Origin: Blastomyces gilchristii SLH14081
Taxonomy: Eukaryota; Ascomycota; Eurotiomycetes; Onygenales; Ajellomycetaceae
Assembly (NCBI RefSeq): GCF_000003855.2
Contig: NW_003101682.1
Location: 4,265,306 to 4,329,305, forward strand
Direction: 5' to 3'
DNA: 64,000 bases
Shown here: positions 1 to 12,559 of the stretch, piece by piece
Layout: each line of letters begins with the position of its first letter
Position numbering within the stretch: the first letter of the stretch is position 1
Notes under the pieces: generated by a model
The model's input: the letters and a program-made list of their open reading frames with translations, nothing else
Told to the model about the DNA's origin: nothing
The model's database searches: none
Made by a program: the position numbers and the translations under genes

Positions 1-587
1 TAACTTTGAAGAAGTAAATATATAAGATCAGTATTATAAATACTTTACTGAGTGTAAATAAGTAAGTAATCTTACATCATACTTCATATACTTCAGCTTA
101 TACTATCTTATATTAAATAAAGAGCATTCAATATCTTTCTATTTAGAGATCTTTATATACAAATCTTACATCTGAGTTAGAAGATGAATGAAAATGCTTA
201 AGCTTATAATCAGATATAGTGAAAACAGTATACAATATTCTCATTGTACAGAAACAGGTAAGTCAGCTGTAATAGAAAATAATGTAATTAAGTATATCTT
301 AGCAGAGAACAGATAATCAGACTTCTACAATACAAGTCATATACTCAGACACAATGAATCTAGCTTTAAATGTCATTGATAAAGCAGTAAATTCTTTAAA
401 AAAGAGATTGTGTGAGTGAAAATCTTAATATTATAAGTATTGACCTTGCTTTAACTGCAGATATTAAAATCATGATATAAAAGATTACACACAGTATACA
501 CAGTCAAGTGAAGTAAGAGAGTTAAAAAACTAGTAGAATTAGTAAGCTCAGAGACACATACTGATATTCTAGAAAAAGCTTTCAATG
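1..587 (+). mobile_element. gypsy family G, internal (gag) fragment
   Basis: This stretch aligns colinearly with 41308-41896, inside the gag region of the gypsy element that begins at 40013, with differences that are mostly transitions. No intact frame remains. The homology stops abruptly at about 587, where element H begins with TGTAAGAATAAG, so H inserted into this G copy. The rest of G lies outside the window to the left. Identification rests on the repeat match to a copy that does carry a recognisable reverse transcriptase. Confidence 0.7.
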
Positions 588-3265
588 TGTAAGAATAAGT
601 GCTTGCAGGCGATTATTTGAGTGTTTGCAGCTTGGCGTGATATGTACTGATAGCTACTAGAGATATTCACAGTAGAAAGATAAATATAGAGATTAAATAT
701 ATAATAGTATTTAAGCTGAGTTTTAAATAGTAGTCATGAACTTCAGTCTATATAGTTGTGTGTAGTTAATAGTCACTAACTCTATTAATTATATAAGAGA
801 TAGAAATATAGATCAAGAATCTATAAGAAGTGAGATTTCTTATATACTCTCTTCTCTCTAAGGCTTCATTAATAAAGCCTTTTACTGAGTGTTTTCATAG
901 AATCAGGCTCAGCACTGTAATAATACTCACTAGAAACTCTTCATATCTATAAAAAATCACAGTGAGGAAAAATCTCTTATTATTATAAAGAGAAAAGAGT
1001 CTGTTACTCAGTTTCTTATTCTGTAAGATTCTTTATAATTTGTAGATTTTTCTCTGACTATGATACAGCTTGAGCTCTTATCTTTCATTCTGAAGAGTTT
1101 CAGTTGACTGTCGATCATTTTCACAAGATTCTTATATAATTATTATACAGATTTATTCTGAATCTTTCAATCTGAAGTGTTCTGATTAATCTTCAATTAT
1201 TTTTTCATAAGATTCTTATATGCCTGTTACACAGATTCATCTCATAGATAAATTACTTTGTATGAGATTACTCACATCAAAGAGAAGTATTTACAAGTTA
1301 ATCTTTCACTCATTCTTATGAATCATTGTTGTTTAATACTGTAGAGTTGTAAGAAATGTTTCATTCTTTCATTAACTCTATAGAATTGTAGAATCAAGAT
1401 ATCTGTAATCTGCAATTACTCTTTATAGTTAAATAGAAAGATTCAGATCTGTAATTTACAATCACTCTTTATTTATTAAAGTAATCTGACTATTTCATAA
1501 GATTACTTATAGTGAAAATAAATCTCTCTAGAGTAGTATAAATATTCTAGATCTGTCTGTAGAACTTCATCTTCTTTTCTCTTTTTCTATAATATCTCTC
1601 ATTTCTATAAACTGAGAGTATTATTATTCATTCATAAAGAATTTGTACTCAGATAATAGAGAGAGAGTGTTTCTAACAATATCTGCAGATTGATTTACAA
1701 ACTTCTCAAGAGTAAAAGATTTTTCAATTGTAATATCTTTATAAACAATGTTAAATCACTGCTGAGCTTCTTATAAGTATTCTCACAACATCTCTGATCA
1801 CTTTCTACTGACTGATAAGGTAGAAAGACTGTTACTTATAGCAGTATCTTTATCTTTCTCAGCTCTGTCACTGCATCTGATCTTCAGATCAGCAGTTAAC
1901 TCTGTATCTCTCTTAGATCAGCTTCTAACTCTTAGCATCACAGTCTTACTCTTTGCTATAAGTCACTCTGTAAGTAATTTCTTACAGACTCCAGCTGATA
2001 GTTTCTGTGAAGCTGTCAGTGCTGTCAGTGCTCTCTGTAGCTCTGCAGATCTATAATTATCTTTCTTCTACTCATACAATCTCTGATTAGATATATACAA
2101 ATATGACTAGATTCTGTATCAATAGTTCTCATACCGCAGCACTTTTTTAGAATTCTGATATTAATGAGAGATAAGATTTCAGATATCTATAAAATTCAGA
2201 TAATTAAGACAATGTAAATATTCTGAATTCATAATAAGAGTTAATCTGAATTAGACTGACTAGTGTAATTATGAATTTCATGTTTGATCTCATTTGATCT
2301 GATCTTATACATTTCTTGGCGTGAATCCCGCTGACACTAAGCATTAAAAAAACATGCAAAGTGACTATTTATCAGATCTCAAAATGAGACAATGACTTAG
2401 AAAAAATAAGAAAATGATTTCATTTGATCTCATTTAGTCTCATTCTTAGTATAAAGTAACTATTTTTAGACATTTTAAGCTTTTTTTACACTATTTTTAA
2501 TTTTTTAAAAAGTAACAACTTTTGATAACACTTAAATGAGATTTAAAGTCATTTAAAGCAATAAAACAAATTTAAATTGACAAGTGAAAATCATGATCTC
2601 ATTTGAAAAATGAAATAAGAGTAGACAGTAAGTTTCACTGAGACAGTATGAGACTACTATCAAATTTTAAAACTGTGTAATGAGATCAATCAAATTGATA
2701 ATAAGATTATTAAATATTCTGATTCTGGTGTCAAACACGGTCACACGGTCAGTCTAATCTGAATAGATAAGCTCTCTCTTCATATCTCAATAATTTTCAA
2801 ACTGAATACTTCAGTATAACTGAGAAAGTGAACACAGCTTCATAAGAAGTATCTGATAACATATACAGGTAATCAGCTCTTAAGTCTCTGCTGTAACTGT
2901 ATATACTCTGATATTCAGCTTTCTTGAAGCCTGTACATTTTCAGTAATTTTCATGTCAAATATGATCATTATCTGTATTAAAGATATGATGCTCTCTGCT
3001 TCTTTGAAGAGAGGAATTAATAGTTGCAGAGAAGTTAAGTGTTACAGATAATAAGAATATAAGTGTAAATTTTCAACATTTTTTCATTATTAGTTACTAA
3101 ATTGTGTTCACAGTCTGATCTTTGTTTTTCTTTATTTTTTAACTTTAATAATAATATGATTTCTTCTTCTCTTTATATATACTGTGAACTGTTCCTCTCT
3201 GTAGAAACTCATTATTCTTATAGACTAGAATTTACAAATAACAGTGTTAATATCTTTATTATAAT
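588..3265 (-). mobile_element. chromovirus-type gypsy H, 3' end (LTR plus 3' untranslated part)
   Basis: This segment matches 36083-38255 in the same orientation, and in inverted form 49452-48700 plus 44435-43729. In the 36083 copy it runs into a chromodomain and integrase on the minus strand, so this is the 3' end of that element, with the terminal TG...(TGTAAGAATAAG) at 588. The five bases before it (CAATG) would be the target duplication, but the partner is not in the window. The copy is interrupted by a MITE at 2252-2756 and ends at 3265, where LINE1 begins. The inner LTR boundary could not be fixed. No coding frame survives; the short frames near 3102-3332 are chance. Confidence 0.65.
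2252..2756 (+). mobile_element. hAT-like MITE, copy 1 (complete)
   Basis: A 505-bp non-coding element with short terminal inverted repeats: the left end reads TAGACTGAC and the right end is its inverse (GGTCAGTCTA). It is flanked by a perfect 8-bp direct repeat, ATCTGAAT, at 2244-2251 and 2757-2764. The related H copy near 37740 lacks the insert and has one copy of the site, so this is a true empty site. Eight-bp duplications are typical of the hAT superfamily. The same element occurs at 13533-14038 and, truncated, at 43499-43728. No transposase is encoded, so it is non-autonomous. Confidence 0.85.
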
Positions 3266-3599
3266 TAGATTATTATTATTATTCTTCTTCAATTATAGAT
3301 GTATGCAGTCAGAGACTATGACATCTACCTGAGAACTAAAAGTTCTCAGGGCTTTTCTAATATCTATAGAGTTAACTATTATACATTTATTAATTTCAGA
3401 TATATAAAATCAGAAAATTCCAGCTCAGATTATAAAAACTCTTTACAAATTGCAGTATTTTAAAACCTTTTGATACTTTGAAACTATTTGAAAATATCAT
3501 GACAAAAGAAAAGAGAATAAAGTCTTAAAGATAGACACATTAAATAAGTAGACAGAAAAGAATAGAAAAGAAAAAGTAAAGTAAAGAAAGACTATAACA

Positions 3600-6500
3600 A
3601 AACAAATTATTAAAAGATAGTGTATAGCTGTTTTAACAGACTATATCTGATCAATTTTCTGCTCTTCATATTCAGATATTTCTGAATTCAGTCATTTTCT
3701 TGTAGCTGCTTGAGTTTTTGATAGAAAGTCTATTAAATATTTAATTCCTGTCTCAGTTCAGAATAAGAACCTCATATTTAATTGATTTAAATCATACTTC
3801 TCTTTCAATCTGACTCTGAGAGTATTATATAATGTGTAATATATTACAATATGCTCAGGATTTTTAATTGCATTGCAGAATGAGCATTCTGTTGAATCAA
3901 ATCTATCATCAAATCTTTGTATATAAGATATAAAATAACAATGTCCTAGTTGCAGCTGAATTGTAGATGGGAATATTTTCTTTTTACATTTACTTAAACA
4001 AAATTTTCACTTAGATTTTGTCTCAAATCTTGAATAATATATACTCTTCTTCTTTTTCTGTCAGTATTCATTTTACTTATTTAAACAAGATTCTTTTATC
4101 TTTCTCTTTATAAAAGATCAGAACACTGTTTTTTAAATAGATCTTCTAATTCTGAACTCTTTTTAGCTGCTGAAGCAGTCAATTCATTGCTATGAATATT
4201 CATATGAGCAGGAACTCAGTGTAAATGAATTATCAGTTTTAATAATCTTCTCTTTTAAATCTTCATAAGAGAGTTTAAAATCAGTTCAAGATTCATTTGA
4301 TCATTATAAATCTGACTATTTTTAAGTCTCTTCAAAGCAGCTGGACTATCAGAGAATATTCATGCCTTTTTCAAGTTATTTCCTCTTTTATAAGATTTTA
4401 TCTTAACAAGTTTGAAAGCTTTTACTACTATAAATAGTTTAGCATCAAAGACTTCAGATTCACAGTTCAAATTTCAGAAATCTGAGATGAAATTGATATT
4501 ATCTTCAGGATAAGCAATGCCTGCATCTAATCTGTTCAAACTCTCATTTTTTGAGTCATTTGAGTAAATCATAATAGAGTCTTTTATATTGATTGTAGAG
4601 ATCTGCTTCAAATGCTGTTCACATTCACTCTCTTTAGATAGTTCACTTATTTATAGATCTATGAGAGATTCAGCTCTTCTCTTCAGAGAGATATCTTCTC
4701 ATGATCAATTTTCTCAACATTTAATGAAGAAAATTGATTTTTAATCAGTGAATATAGTGTATATAGTTGAGAGGGCATTTTCTTTGAAGCACTATTCTCA
4801 TTTCAATCAAGAAATCTATTTCAATCCAGTTCATTTTCTGACTTAATTGATGAAAATGAAGAAGAGACTCTTTCTCTGATTATATAATTTAAGCTCATCT
4901 TCATGACTCTCAGAGTATAGCTCATGTAGAGCTTTTCAAATCAAACAGCAGAAGATGAAATTGAAGCTTCAATTTTCATTACTTTAATAGAGAATTATTT
5001 GAATACTCTCAGAATTCTTCTCAAAGCTCTGTTGTACAGACTTTGAAAGAGTTCAGTGAAATCTTCTTGATTATTTCATTAAACTTGAACTTCATTATCA
5101 GCTACTGAGATGATACAGACTATGTATATCTGTCTGATAGTCTGGAAGAATAGATCTCTCTCTGTATTTGATAGTCTGATTATGCTATTTAATAGCCTTT
5201 CTGTCTTGATAGTTCTGTGTTGAATATGATATGTAAAAATTCAACTTGAAGTTTAATCATACTTCTAATTATTTAATATTCAAACTGGGTTTAATCTCTT
5301 TATTCAAAAGAGTGAGATATAGTTTTTTCTCATTGAATCTAGAACAGAAATGAATTAACTCAGTTTTATTCATATTAAATAATATTTAATTGATATCTAC
5401 TCTAACAAAGATTTTCTTTACTGCTTTTTCAATCACTTCTAAATTCTGTTTAATTGTTTTTAAACTGTAGACTGAATCAATATTATTTATATAACTTGAA
5501 GATCTCACTATTTTCTTTTCTCTATTCTTGAATAGATATGCAGTGTATATTGCAAATAAAATAAGTGAGATTGAAGATTCTTATAATACTTCTATTTTTA
5601 TCTCAGTCTTATCTTATTTCATTTCATTCAAGAATAGTTGTATAATTATTTTAGATATAAAATAGTTAATTCATTTTATTAGAGAAAGTAGCAGTTTTAA
5701 CATCTTCAAAGTTTGAATTATCTTAGACTTTGAAACATGATCAAATGAATCTTTTATATCAATAAAAACTGCAGTTGAGATTAGGTCTTCATGTTTTGCT
5801 ATTTAAATATCATGAATAACTGAAAGAACAGTGTCAATTGCAGAACATTGTTTTCTATCTTTCATTTTTTCATTAAATAGAAGAGAATCACTAATAGAGC
5901 TTATAAAAGATAATCTAGTAGCTAGTATGTTTTCTAGAAATTATCTCAAACAGTTTAACAGAGATATTACTCTGTATGACTTAGAAATTAAGGATTTTCT
6001 ATTAAGTTTTATAAGAATTACTTCAGTAGCTTCCCTTCAGTATTCAGAATAATAATCATTTTTTAAGAGATTGAAAAAGAGCTCAAAATAGTCATTCTTC
6101 AAGTAGAAATATATATTTTGAATAATTAAGTAATTGATTGAATCAGGCACTGCAGCAGTTTTAATTGAACTTGAGAATATAGCTGACTCTAGTTCATCTT
6201 GTGTAAGCTCAGGCCATTTCCAGTTATTTTTATCAATATATTCGTGAAATAACATAGTGTCCTTTTCTAAATGTAATGAGTTTTGAAAGAGAATTCTTAT
6301 AAAAGCTTAAGACTTTTTCTCAAAAGAGTTTGCTGTATATAATTCATTCTGAAATTAATATTCTAAGATTGAAAGCTTTACTACACTTCTTGTTTTAGTA
6401 TAATTACAGACTTTAAAAACTTCTTTATCTTATACTTCTTGAAGAAATCTGTTTCAGAAGTCTGTTTTAGCTCTTTTAATATCTGAGAAATATTAATTTC

Positions 6501-7580
6501 AGATAGCTTTGAACTCTTTATCAGATATTAAGTTCTTCTTTCAATCTCTCTTAGCAGTGACTAATTGTTTTCTTTTAGAAGTGATCTTCTCATTTCATCA
6601 AGATTTGAAATACTTAGAAGACTTTTTCTTTGAAATATTTTCTCTAATATTTATTAGAAGAATAGATGTAATTAGCTTTACTCTATTCTTAAGCATTTTA
6701 TTTGAGATATCTTAACTCTGATTTCAATAGAGCTTGCTCTACTTTTCAGATTTCAGCTGTTTTACACTTTCTTCAACTGCTTTTCAATCAGCTTTTTCAA
6801 AGTTATACTGATTAGAGAGAAGAGGATTTTTACTCATTCATTTTTCACTCATTTCAATAATAAATTGAATAATCTCATGACCTGATTCTGAGGTCTCATT
6901 TAAATCAATAAACTAGTTTATAAGTCTTTTTTCTATTAGATTTTATGATATGGAAGTTAGATCTATAATAGATTTCTATTTCATGTCTTTGCTAAAGAAT
7001 GTTTGTTAATCAGCCTTGTTAACTAAATCTATTGAATGATTAAAAGTTTATTTAACTAGTTTATCTGCTCTTACTGCTCTTCTGCATTCTGAATTTCATC
7101 AGAGATGATGTGCAGTGAAGTCCTCTGCAATGATAGAGTTTTTTAAGAGAATTATATTCAAAAATCCTCTGTCAATTATTCAGAAATTGTTGTTTACTTT
7201 TGATGACTTTTCATTATAGATATTTATGACTTGAATGATATCAAACTCATTCTCTTTATCTTTAATATCACTCACTAGAATATTGAAGTCAGATATAATA
7301 TCAAATCTCAGATTGAATTGATATCTTAATATTTTTCTTCTGTAAATCACTATCTTTGATTTTATCTCAGATTTTTCAGATAGAAAGCAGTAATAGCTTG
7401 AATGAGAAATGATGTACTTTTACTCAGTATCAAAGTTTGAGTCTTGAAGAAGTACAAAGTTAACTTTTTATTCAAATATAATCTGAAGACAAGAATAAAT
7501 ACAATTTGAGTTTCTATTCACATTGTTTTAAATAAATATGATTTTTGAAGAATTTTTAAACTTTTTTTATTATTTTTGTT
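3600..7580 (-). pseudogene. LINE1 ORF2: AP endonuclease, reverse transcriptase, RNase H (broken)
   Basis: Reading the minus strand with mutated Trp codons allowed shows the order of a Tad/I-type ORF2. An endonuclease start (NVNRNSN near 7500-7530) and its TAHHLW motif (near 7110) come first. The RT follows: WPELTQDELESAIFSSS and PDSINYLIIQN at 6037-6255, then the catalytic box, now YINNI (usual YxDD) near 5490. After that come an RNase H-like part and a C-terminal CxxC...H...C finger near 3880. Many in-frame stops remain, largely TGA or TAA where Trp is expected. Not functional. The homologous LINE3 (plus strand, 44436-48699) gives the same order. Confidence 0.8.
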
Positions 7581-7744
7581 ATATATTCATACTAAAAGAG
7601 AGTAGAAATAGAGCAGAATCTAATCACTATTATCTGATACTAGATTATAACTGTTTTGAAAAGCTGAAATTTGAACTGCTTACATTCTTTCTAGTTTATC
7701 AACAGAGTCATTTCTCAATTCTCTAATCTTAATAGATATTTAAG

Positions 7745-9170
7745 AATTCAAATTCTATTTATATTTAACTGAAGAAATTGAGTTTGAGAATTTAGATAAT
7801 TGAGAGTTTCTTCTCTTTGAGCTTGCAGTTGTAGATTTACTGACTTGACTATTATCTTCAGTTTTAGATTGACTTTCAGCTTCTTCTTTTCTGCAGTTCT
7901 TTTGAATTCTTGAAGTAAATATACATTCTTTTGAACTAGATACATGCTTTTCTTTGCAGTTAAAGCATTTAAGCAGAGTATATTAACATATTTCATCTCT
8001 TTTTAAGTATATTTTACATTTATGCTCACTAGTTTTATGATCTTTAGCACAGAAACTGCATTTTGTATCTCTGAAGTAAGAGATTGCAAAGTATTCATAT
8101 CTTTGACAGTTTAAACACTGTATTTGTGTTTTGAGATTTATTCTTAAGTCTTTGTATTCATGAACTCTTATTTTTAAACCTGCTACTCTCACTTCAGAGA
8201 TTTTTGATTGTTCAAGTGTTTTTATATAAACTAGAACAGAGATATTTCTTCTGATTTGTTTAAATTGAATTGAATTCAGTTATACAGGCTTCTTTCTCAG
8301 TTGAATAGAATTGTATTCTTTCAACTCATTTTTAAGAAGTAGTATTTCTTTCTCACAGTCAAAAATTTCAACTGACATATTATAAAGAATGAAATTGTCT
8401 CACTTTTCATGTCTCTCAGATAGAATTGTTGTATTTAACAGAGATTCTAATACTGATTTCCAGATATTCTCATTTTTGATAAGAAATTCTACACTGAATT
8501 CAGACATTGTAGTTGAAATGATAGAGTTTTCAAAGAAAGATGACTCAATTGAAGATACAACTGACTTTTGAACTTTCATATCATATATTAACTGAGAAAA
8601 GAACTGCTGATTAACTTCTTTTCTAATTTTTAAAATAAGATTTGAGTTCAGCTTGTTCTTCTGCAGAATCTCTCTATTTGAGACTTTGAGAATAAGTCTT
8701 CTATTTCTTGAGATTTGAATATTTTTCTCTTTTTATAGTTTCTTCTCTTCTTTCTTATGAAGAGAAGTATGAGCATTTTTTCTCTGAGTATTTTCAGAGT
8801 TTTGAGCAGATTTTGAGACAGTAGATTTAGAAACAGCGGATTCTGCTGTTTGAGCATATGTTTTTTTCTGATTTGAGAAAGAAAAAGATGAAGAGAAGTC
8901 AGTGATTATACTAGAAGTTTTCAATATTTTTTAAACTGTATTTGAAATTCTAAGCTTGAACTTAATCACTTCCTGTAGTTGTCTAGCCTGAGTATGAAGA
9001 ATTAGCAGAACTTCTTCATTTATCTCAATCAGACACTGTTTTTCAAGAATTTTGCTGGCTTTTTCAAGCTCTTGTATTTCAAGATCTTATTATTTCTCTA
9101 TTTCTTCTTTCTTTCTTCTCTTCAGAATTTCAATCTCAGAAATAGCATCTGAGAAAGCATCTTTTCCCAT
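7745..9170 (-). pseudogene. LINE1 ORF1: gag-like zinc-knuckle protein (broken)
   Basis: The frame starts with ATG at 9170 (MGKDAFSDAISEIEI). It opens with a charged, probably coiled-coil, segment rich in Lys and Glu, passes a Ser/Thr-rich linker (8733-8924), and ends in a Cys/His region at 7983-8192: CLNCQRYEYF, then CSFCAKDHKTSEHKC. These are RNA-binding knuckles of the kind found in ORF1 proteins of I/Tad LINEs. Several stops and frame breaks interrupt it. LINE2 holds a second version at about 18430-19847. The role known for the family is RNP assembly with the element's RNA. Confidence 0.75.
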
Positions 9171-10214
9171 ATTAACTGAGGGTATTTTTAAACTCATTTT
9201 TCTCACTCAATGAAAAGTTGATCACACTGTTTCAATTGAGAGATTTATCAGTCTATTTTCAATTGAAAAGTTGATCAGACTGTTTCAAAAGCAGAAAGAC
9301 TCTTGTTTATAAAACACCTGATTTTTTTCACACTAGTTCAGTAACTAGATTAGATTTAGGAAAGAGAATCTAATAAACTAAAATTGATTTTTAAGATAAA
9401 TCAATAAAATCTTTACAAACTCTTTCTTGAGATACAGTAAGAAAAAGTATGATATCAATTGATAATAAATCAGATAATATGACAGTTTTTGAGAGAAAAA
9501 CTGACAAAAAATAAGTCAATTTTTTGCAGAGAAATTAATTAAAACTATTCAATTTTATTCTAAATCATTCAATTCTTCTCACACAACAAGTGTGCAACTC
9601 AAATCAGTTAGTAAAGAGTGTAAAAGAGAATTAAGTATTAATAAAAGCTCTTCAGTCACTGAAAAAGTAATTCTTACTTAAATGAATATGAAATTATGAT
9701 AGAAAAGAACTCTTTTTTTAATTCTTTGCAAGAATATTGTATAAAACTCAGAGAAAAACACCTTACTTTTTCAAGAGAAGTAAAAAACTATTTCTAAGAT
9801 CTTTTTTTTTTTGCATTAACTGCTGTAGAAGAATGAGATAGAAACTGTTAAAATATACACTACTATATACTCTGTATCAAGACTTTCTCTCTTCAGAGTC
9901 TTAATATTATAGAGAATATAAATCTGTTTCTATATAATAATATAAATATTGTCAACAGCATGTAGAGAAACTGGTTATTTATATCTTAAAATAGAAGACT
10001 TTGTCAATGATTATATTAATACAGAGTTAATTCTTAAATTCAATAGAAATCTAGTGTTGCTATTCTCAATCTCTTACAGAATCTATTGAATATTGAGATA
10101 TTAAAACTAGATTTAATGTATCTCACTGTGCAGGGATCAAAGGCTCAGTCAGACCTTGAAGTATACTGAATTTATAGTTAATGATATGCTGTTGACTTGT
10201 TCTATTGTCTCATT

Positions 10215-10543
10215 GTCTGCTGATTATGTATCAAGTACTGTTGTCAAGGTATCTTTTTGTATTATTCTGCTGGGAATGAGCCAGATTGAGAGAGGCAGTA
10301 CAAGGGTGAGACTTGATGTTGATGTCTAGATACACTGAAGACAGACAGAGTATTCATGAAGATTGCACTTCAGAAGTGTCTGTTGATTATGTGCTTGATA
10401 TTATTGCTGAGGTATCTTTTTGTATTTTTCTGCCGGGGATGGGCCAGATTGGAAAGGGCGGTACAAGGGTGGGACTTGGTGTTGATGTTTTGAAACATCA
10501 AAGATGAACAGGGTTTTCGTGGATGTCGCTTCTCAGATATCTC
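10215..10543 (-). repeat. tandem ~163-bp monomers in LINE1 5' untranslated region
   Basis: Two adjacent units begin with GTCTGCTGATTATG (10215) and GTCTGTTGATTATG (10378). Each contains GGTATCTTTTTGTATT, a GGCCAGATTG-like block and a GGTGTTGATGT-like block. They lie just inside the LINE 5' end, so on the element's strand they precede ORF1. The second LINE has the same arrangement at about 34425-34730. Promoter monomers of this type are known from some mammalian L1 elements; a promoter role here is inference. Confidence 0.7.
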
Positions 10544-10846
10544 TGCAATTACAGATTGGGGATCTTCCAAAATTGAGAAGATTGATGGATATGGCTAGGT
10601 CTTTTCACCTTACAATTTGTATGGCAATTTGGCCCGGGGTTGTGGTGTGATAGGGGAGAACGGCGGATAATCCCACACAGGAGTTTCAAACAACATCTGG
10701 TTCACATTTGGCTGGATAACTCCACCACCCCACGGGGTATGCGGTCAGCGATGGGGTCAAAATGCTCGTATGATTGAGGGCTTTTCAATGGATCTATCGG
10801 CGGGTTCTTATTCAAAAAGTCGAGCGAGTTCGTGGTGAAGCGGTTG

Positions 10847-11991
10847 ATAGTTGTTTTAGCTCTTTTAATATCTGAAAAATATTCATTTCAGACAGCTTTG
10901 AACTCTTTATCAGATATTATATTATTCTTTCAATCTCTTCTAGCAGTGACTAATTGTTTTCTTTTAGATGTGATATTTTCATTTTATTAAGATTTGAAAT
11001 ACTCAGAAGACTTTTTCTTTGAAATATTATCTTTAACACTTGTTAGAATAATAGATGTAATGAGCTTTACTCTATTCTCAAGTATTTCATTTGAGATATC
11101 TTGACTGAGATTTCAATAGAGCTTACTCTGCTTTTGAGATTTTAACAGTTTTACACTTTCTTCAAGTGCTTTTCAATCAGCTTTTTCATAGTTATACTGA
11201 TTAGAGAGAAGTGAATTTTCACTCATTTATTTTTCACTCAGTACAATATTAAATTGAATAATCTTATAATCTGATTCTGATGTCTCATCTGAATTAATAA
11301 ATCAGTTTATCACTCTTTTTTCAATTAGATTTTATAATATGAAGATTAGATCTATAATAGATTTCTGTTTCATGTCTTTAATTAAGAATGTTCATTGATC
11401 AGACCTGTTAACTAAATCTATTGAATACTTAAAAGTTCATTCAACTAGTTTATCTACTCTTACTGCTCTTTCACATTCTGAATTTCATCAGAGATAATAT
11501 GCATTGAAATCTTCTATAATTATAGAGTTTTTTAGCAGAGTCATGTTCACAAATCCTCTATTAATTATTCAGATATTGTTATTTTCTTTCAATAACTTTT
11601 CATTATAGATATTTATGAGCTGTACAGTATCAAACTTATTCTCTTTATCTATAATATTACTCACTAGAATATCAGGCTCAGACATGATTTTAAATCTTAG
11701 ATTAAATTAATATCTTGATCTCCTTCTTTTATCAATCACTACTCTTGACTTTATCTCTGACTTTTGAGATGAAAAGCAGTAGTAGCTTGAATGAGAAATG
11801 ATATACTCTTACTCAGTATTAAAATTCAGTTTCTGAAGAAGTATAATAACAACTTTTTATTCAAATGCAACTTGAAGATAAGAATAAATACAATTTGAGT
11901 TTCTATTCACATTGTTTTGAATAAATGTGATTTTTAAAGAGTTTTTAAACTTTTTTTGTTGTTTTTGTTGTATATTCATACTAAAAGAGAG
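10847..11991 (-). mobile_element. LINE2 fragment 1 (start of ORF2: endonuclease to RT)
   Basis: This matches LINE1 6470-7600 at high identity on the same strand, covering the endonuclease domain and the N-terminal part of RT. It abuts the 5' end of LINE1 at 10846/10847. It continues, after gypsy A, at 18266: the host sequence around the join reads CTAAAAGAGAG then GAGAGTGAAGATAG, matching LINE1 near 7585-7605. The 3' half of this LINE is missing. Confidence 0.8.
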
Positions 11992-12309
11992 TGTGGCGGG
12001 CTGCGCCCGATCAATTATATGGACCATTCCATTACACTCCACAGATTCCTACTGCTCCGATTCTCGGTCGCTGATCCTCGGCTGAAAGCCTACAGAATTT
12101 CTATTCTTCCGCCCCGAAGCTCCACCGCGTATGAAAACCCCTATTCTTCCGCCCCAAAGTCCCACTGTGTATGCCACTGCATACGCGTATAAATATCCAC
12201 TTTGATTGCTGATTCCCACACTTTTTCTTTCTTTTCTTCTCTAACATTTTTCTCTTTGTTATATAAGACCTATATATTATACTGATCTATTCGGTGTAGG
12301 CCTCCTAAA
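11992..12309 (+). repeat. gypsy A 5' LTR
   Basis: A 318-bp LTR. Its first ~200 bp keep many CC, GG and CG dinucleotides (for example GGCGGGCTGCGCCCGATC), while the 3' LTR at 17948 has the same positions changed by C-to-T or G-to-A. The outer LTR has therefore largely escaped mutation. A TATATAA-like stretch lies near 12262. Confidence 0.88.
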
Positions 12310-12559
12310 CTAGAAAAACATTTATTATCTCCTTATTAGAAACAATTATTCATTGAGAAGATATCTGAATGTGTAATGATGCATAAGAAATAGAGAAACT
12401 GTCAATCAGTTAAGCAGACACTGAGTTCTCAGATAGAAGCTTGCTCATCAGTTGCCCTGGCCCTGCAACAAGATCTTACAAAGAGAATAAGATCTTACAA
12501 AGAGAATGTCAATGAAGACCTAAGAGTTCTGACACTACAGATGTATGAAATATTCATAT

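Larger units (their letters stand above)
3266..10846 (-). mobile_element. LINE1: Tad/I-like non-LTR retrotransposon, near full length
   Basis: About 7.6 kb on the minus strand. The 3' end carries a (TAA)n tail, seen as TTATTATTATTATT at 3267-3280. Upstream of it are the mutated ORF2 (about 3600-7580), ORF1 (about 7745-9170) and a 5' untranslated region with tandem monomers that ends at GCGGTTGA (10839-10846). The same 5' terminus recurs at 35046. The left flank is element H but the right flank is the interior of LINE2, so the two sides do not share a target duplication and the copy may be a recombinant. The 5'-most few hundred bases (10430-10846) keep CC, GG and CG, while the rest is strongly mutated. 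Confidence 0.85.
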
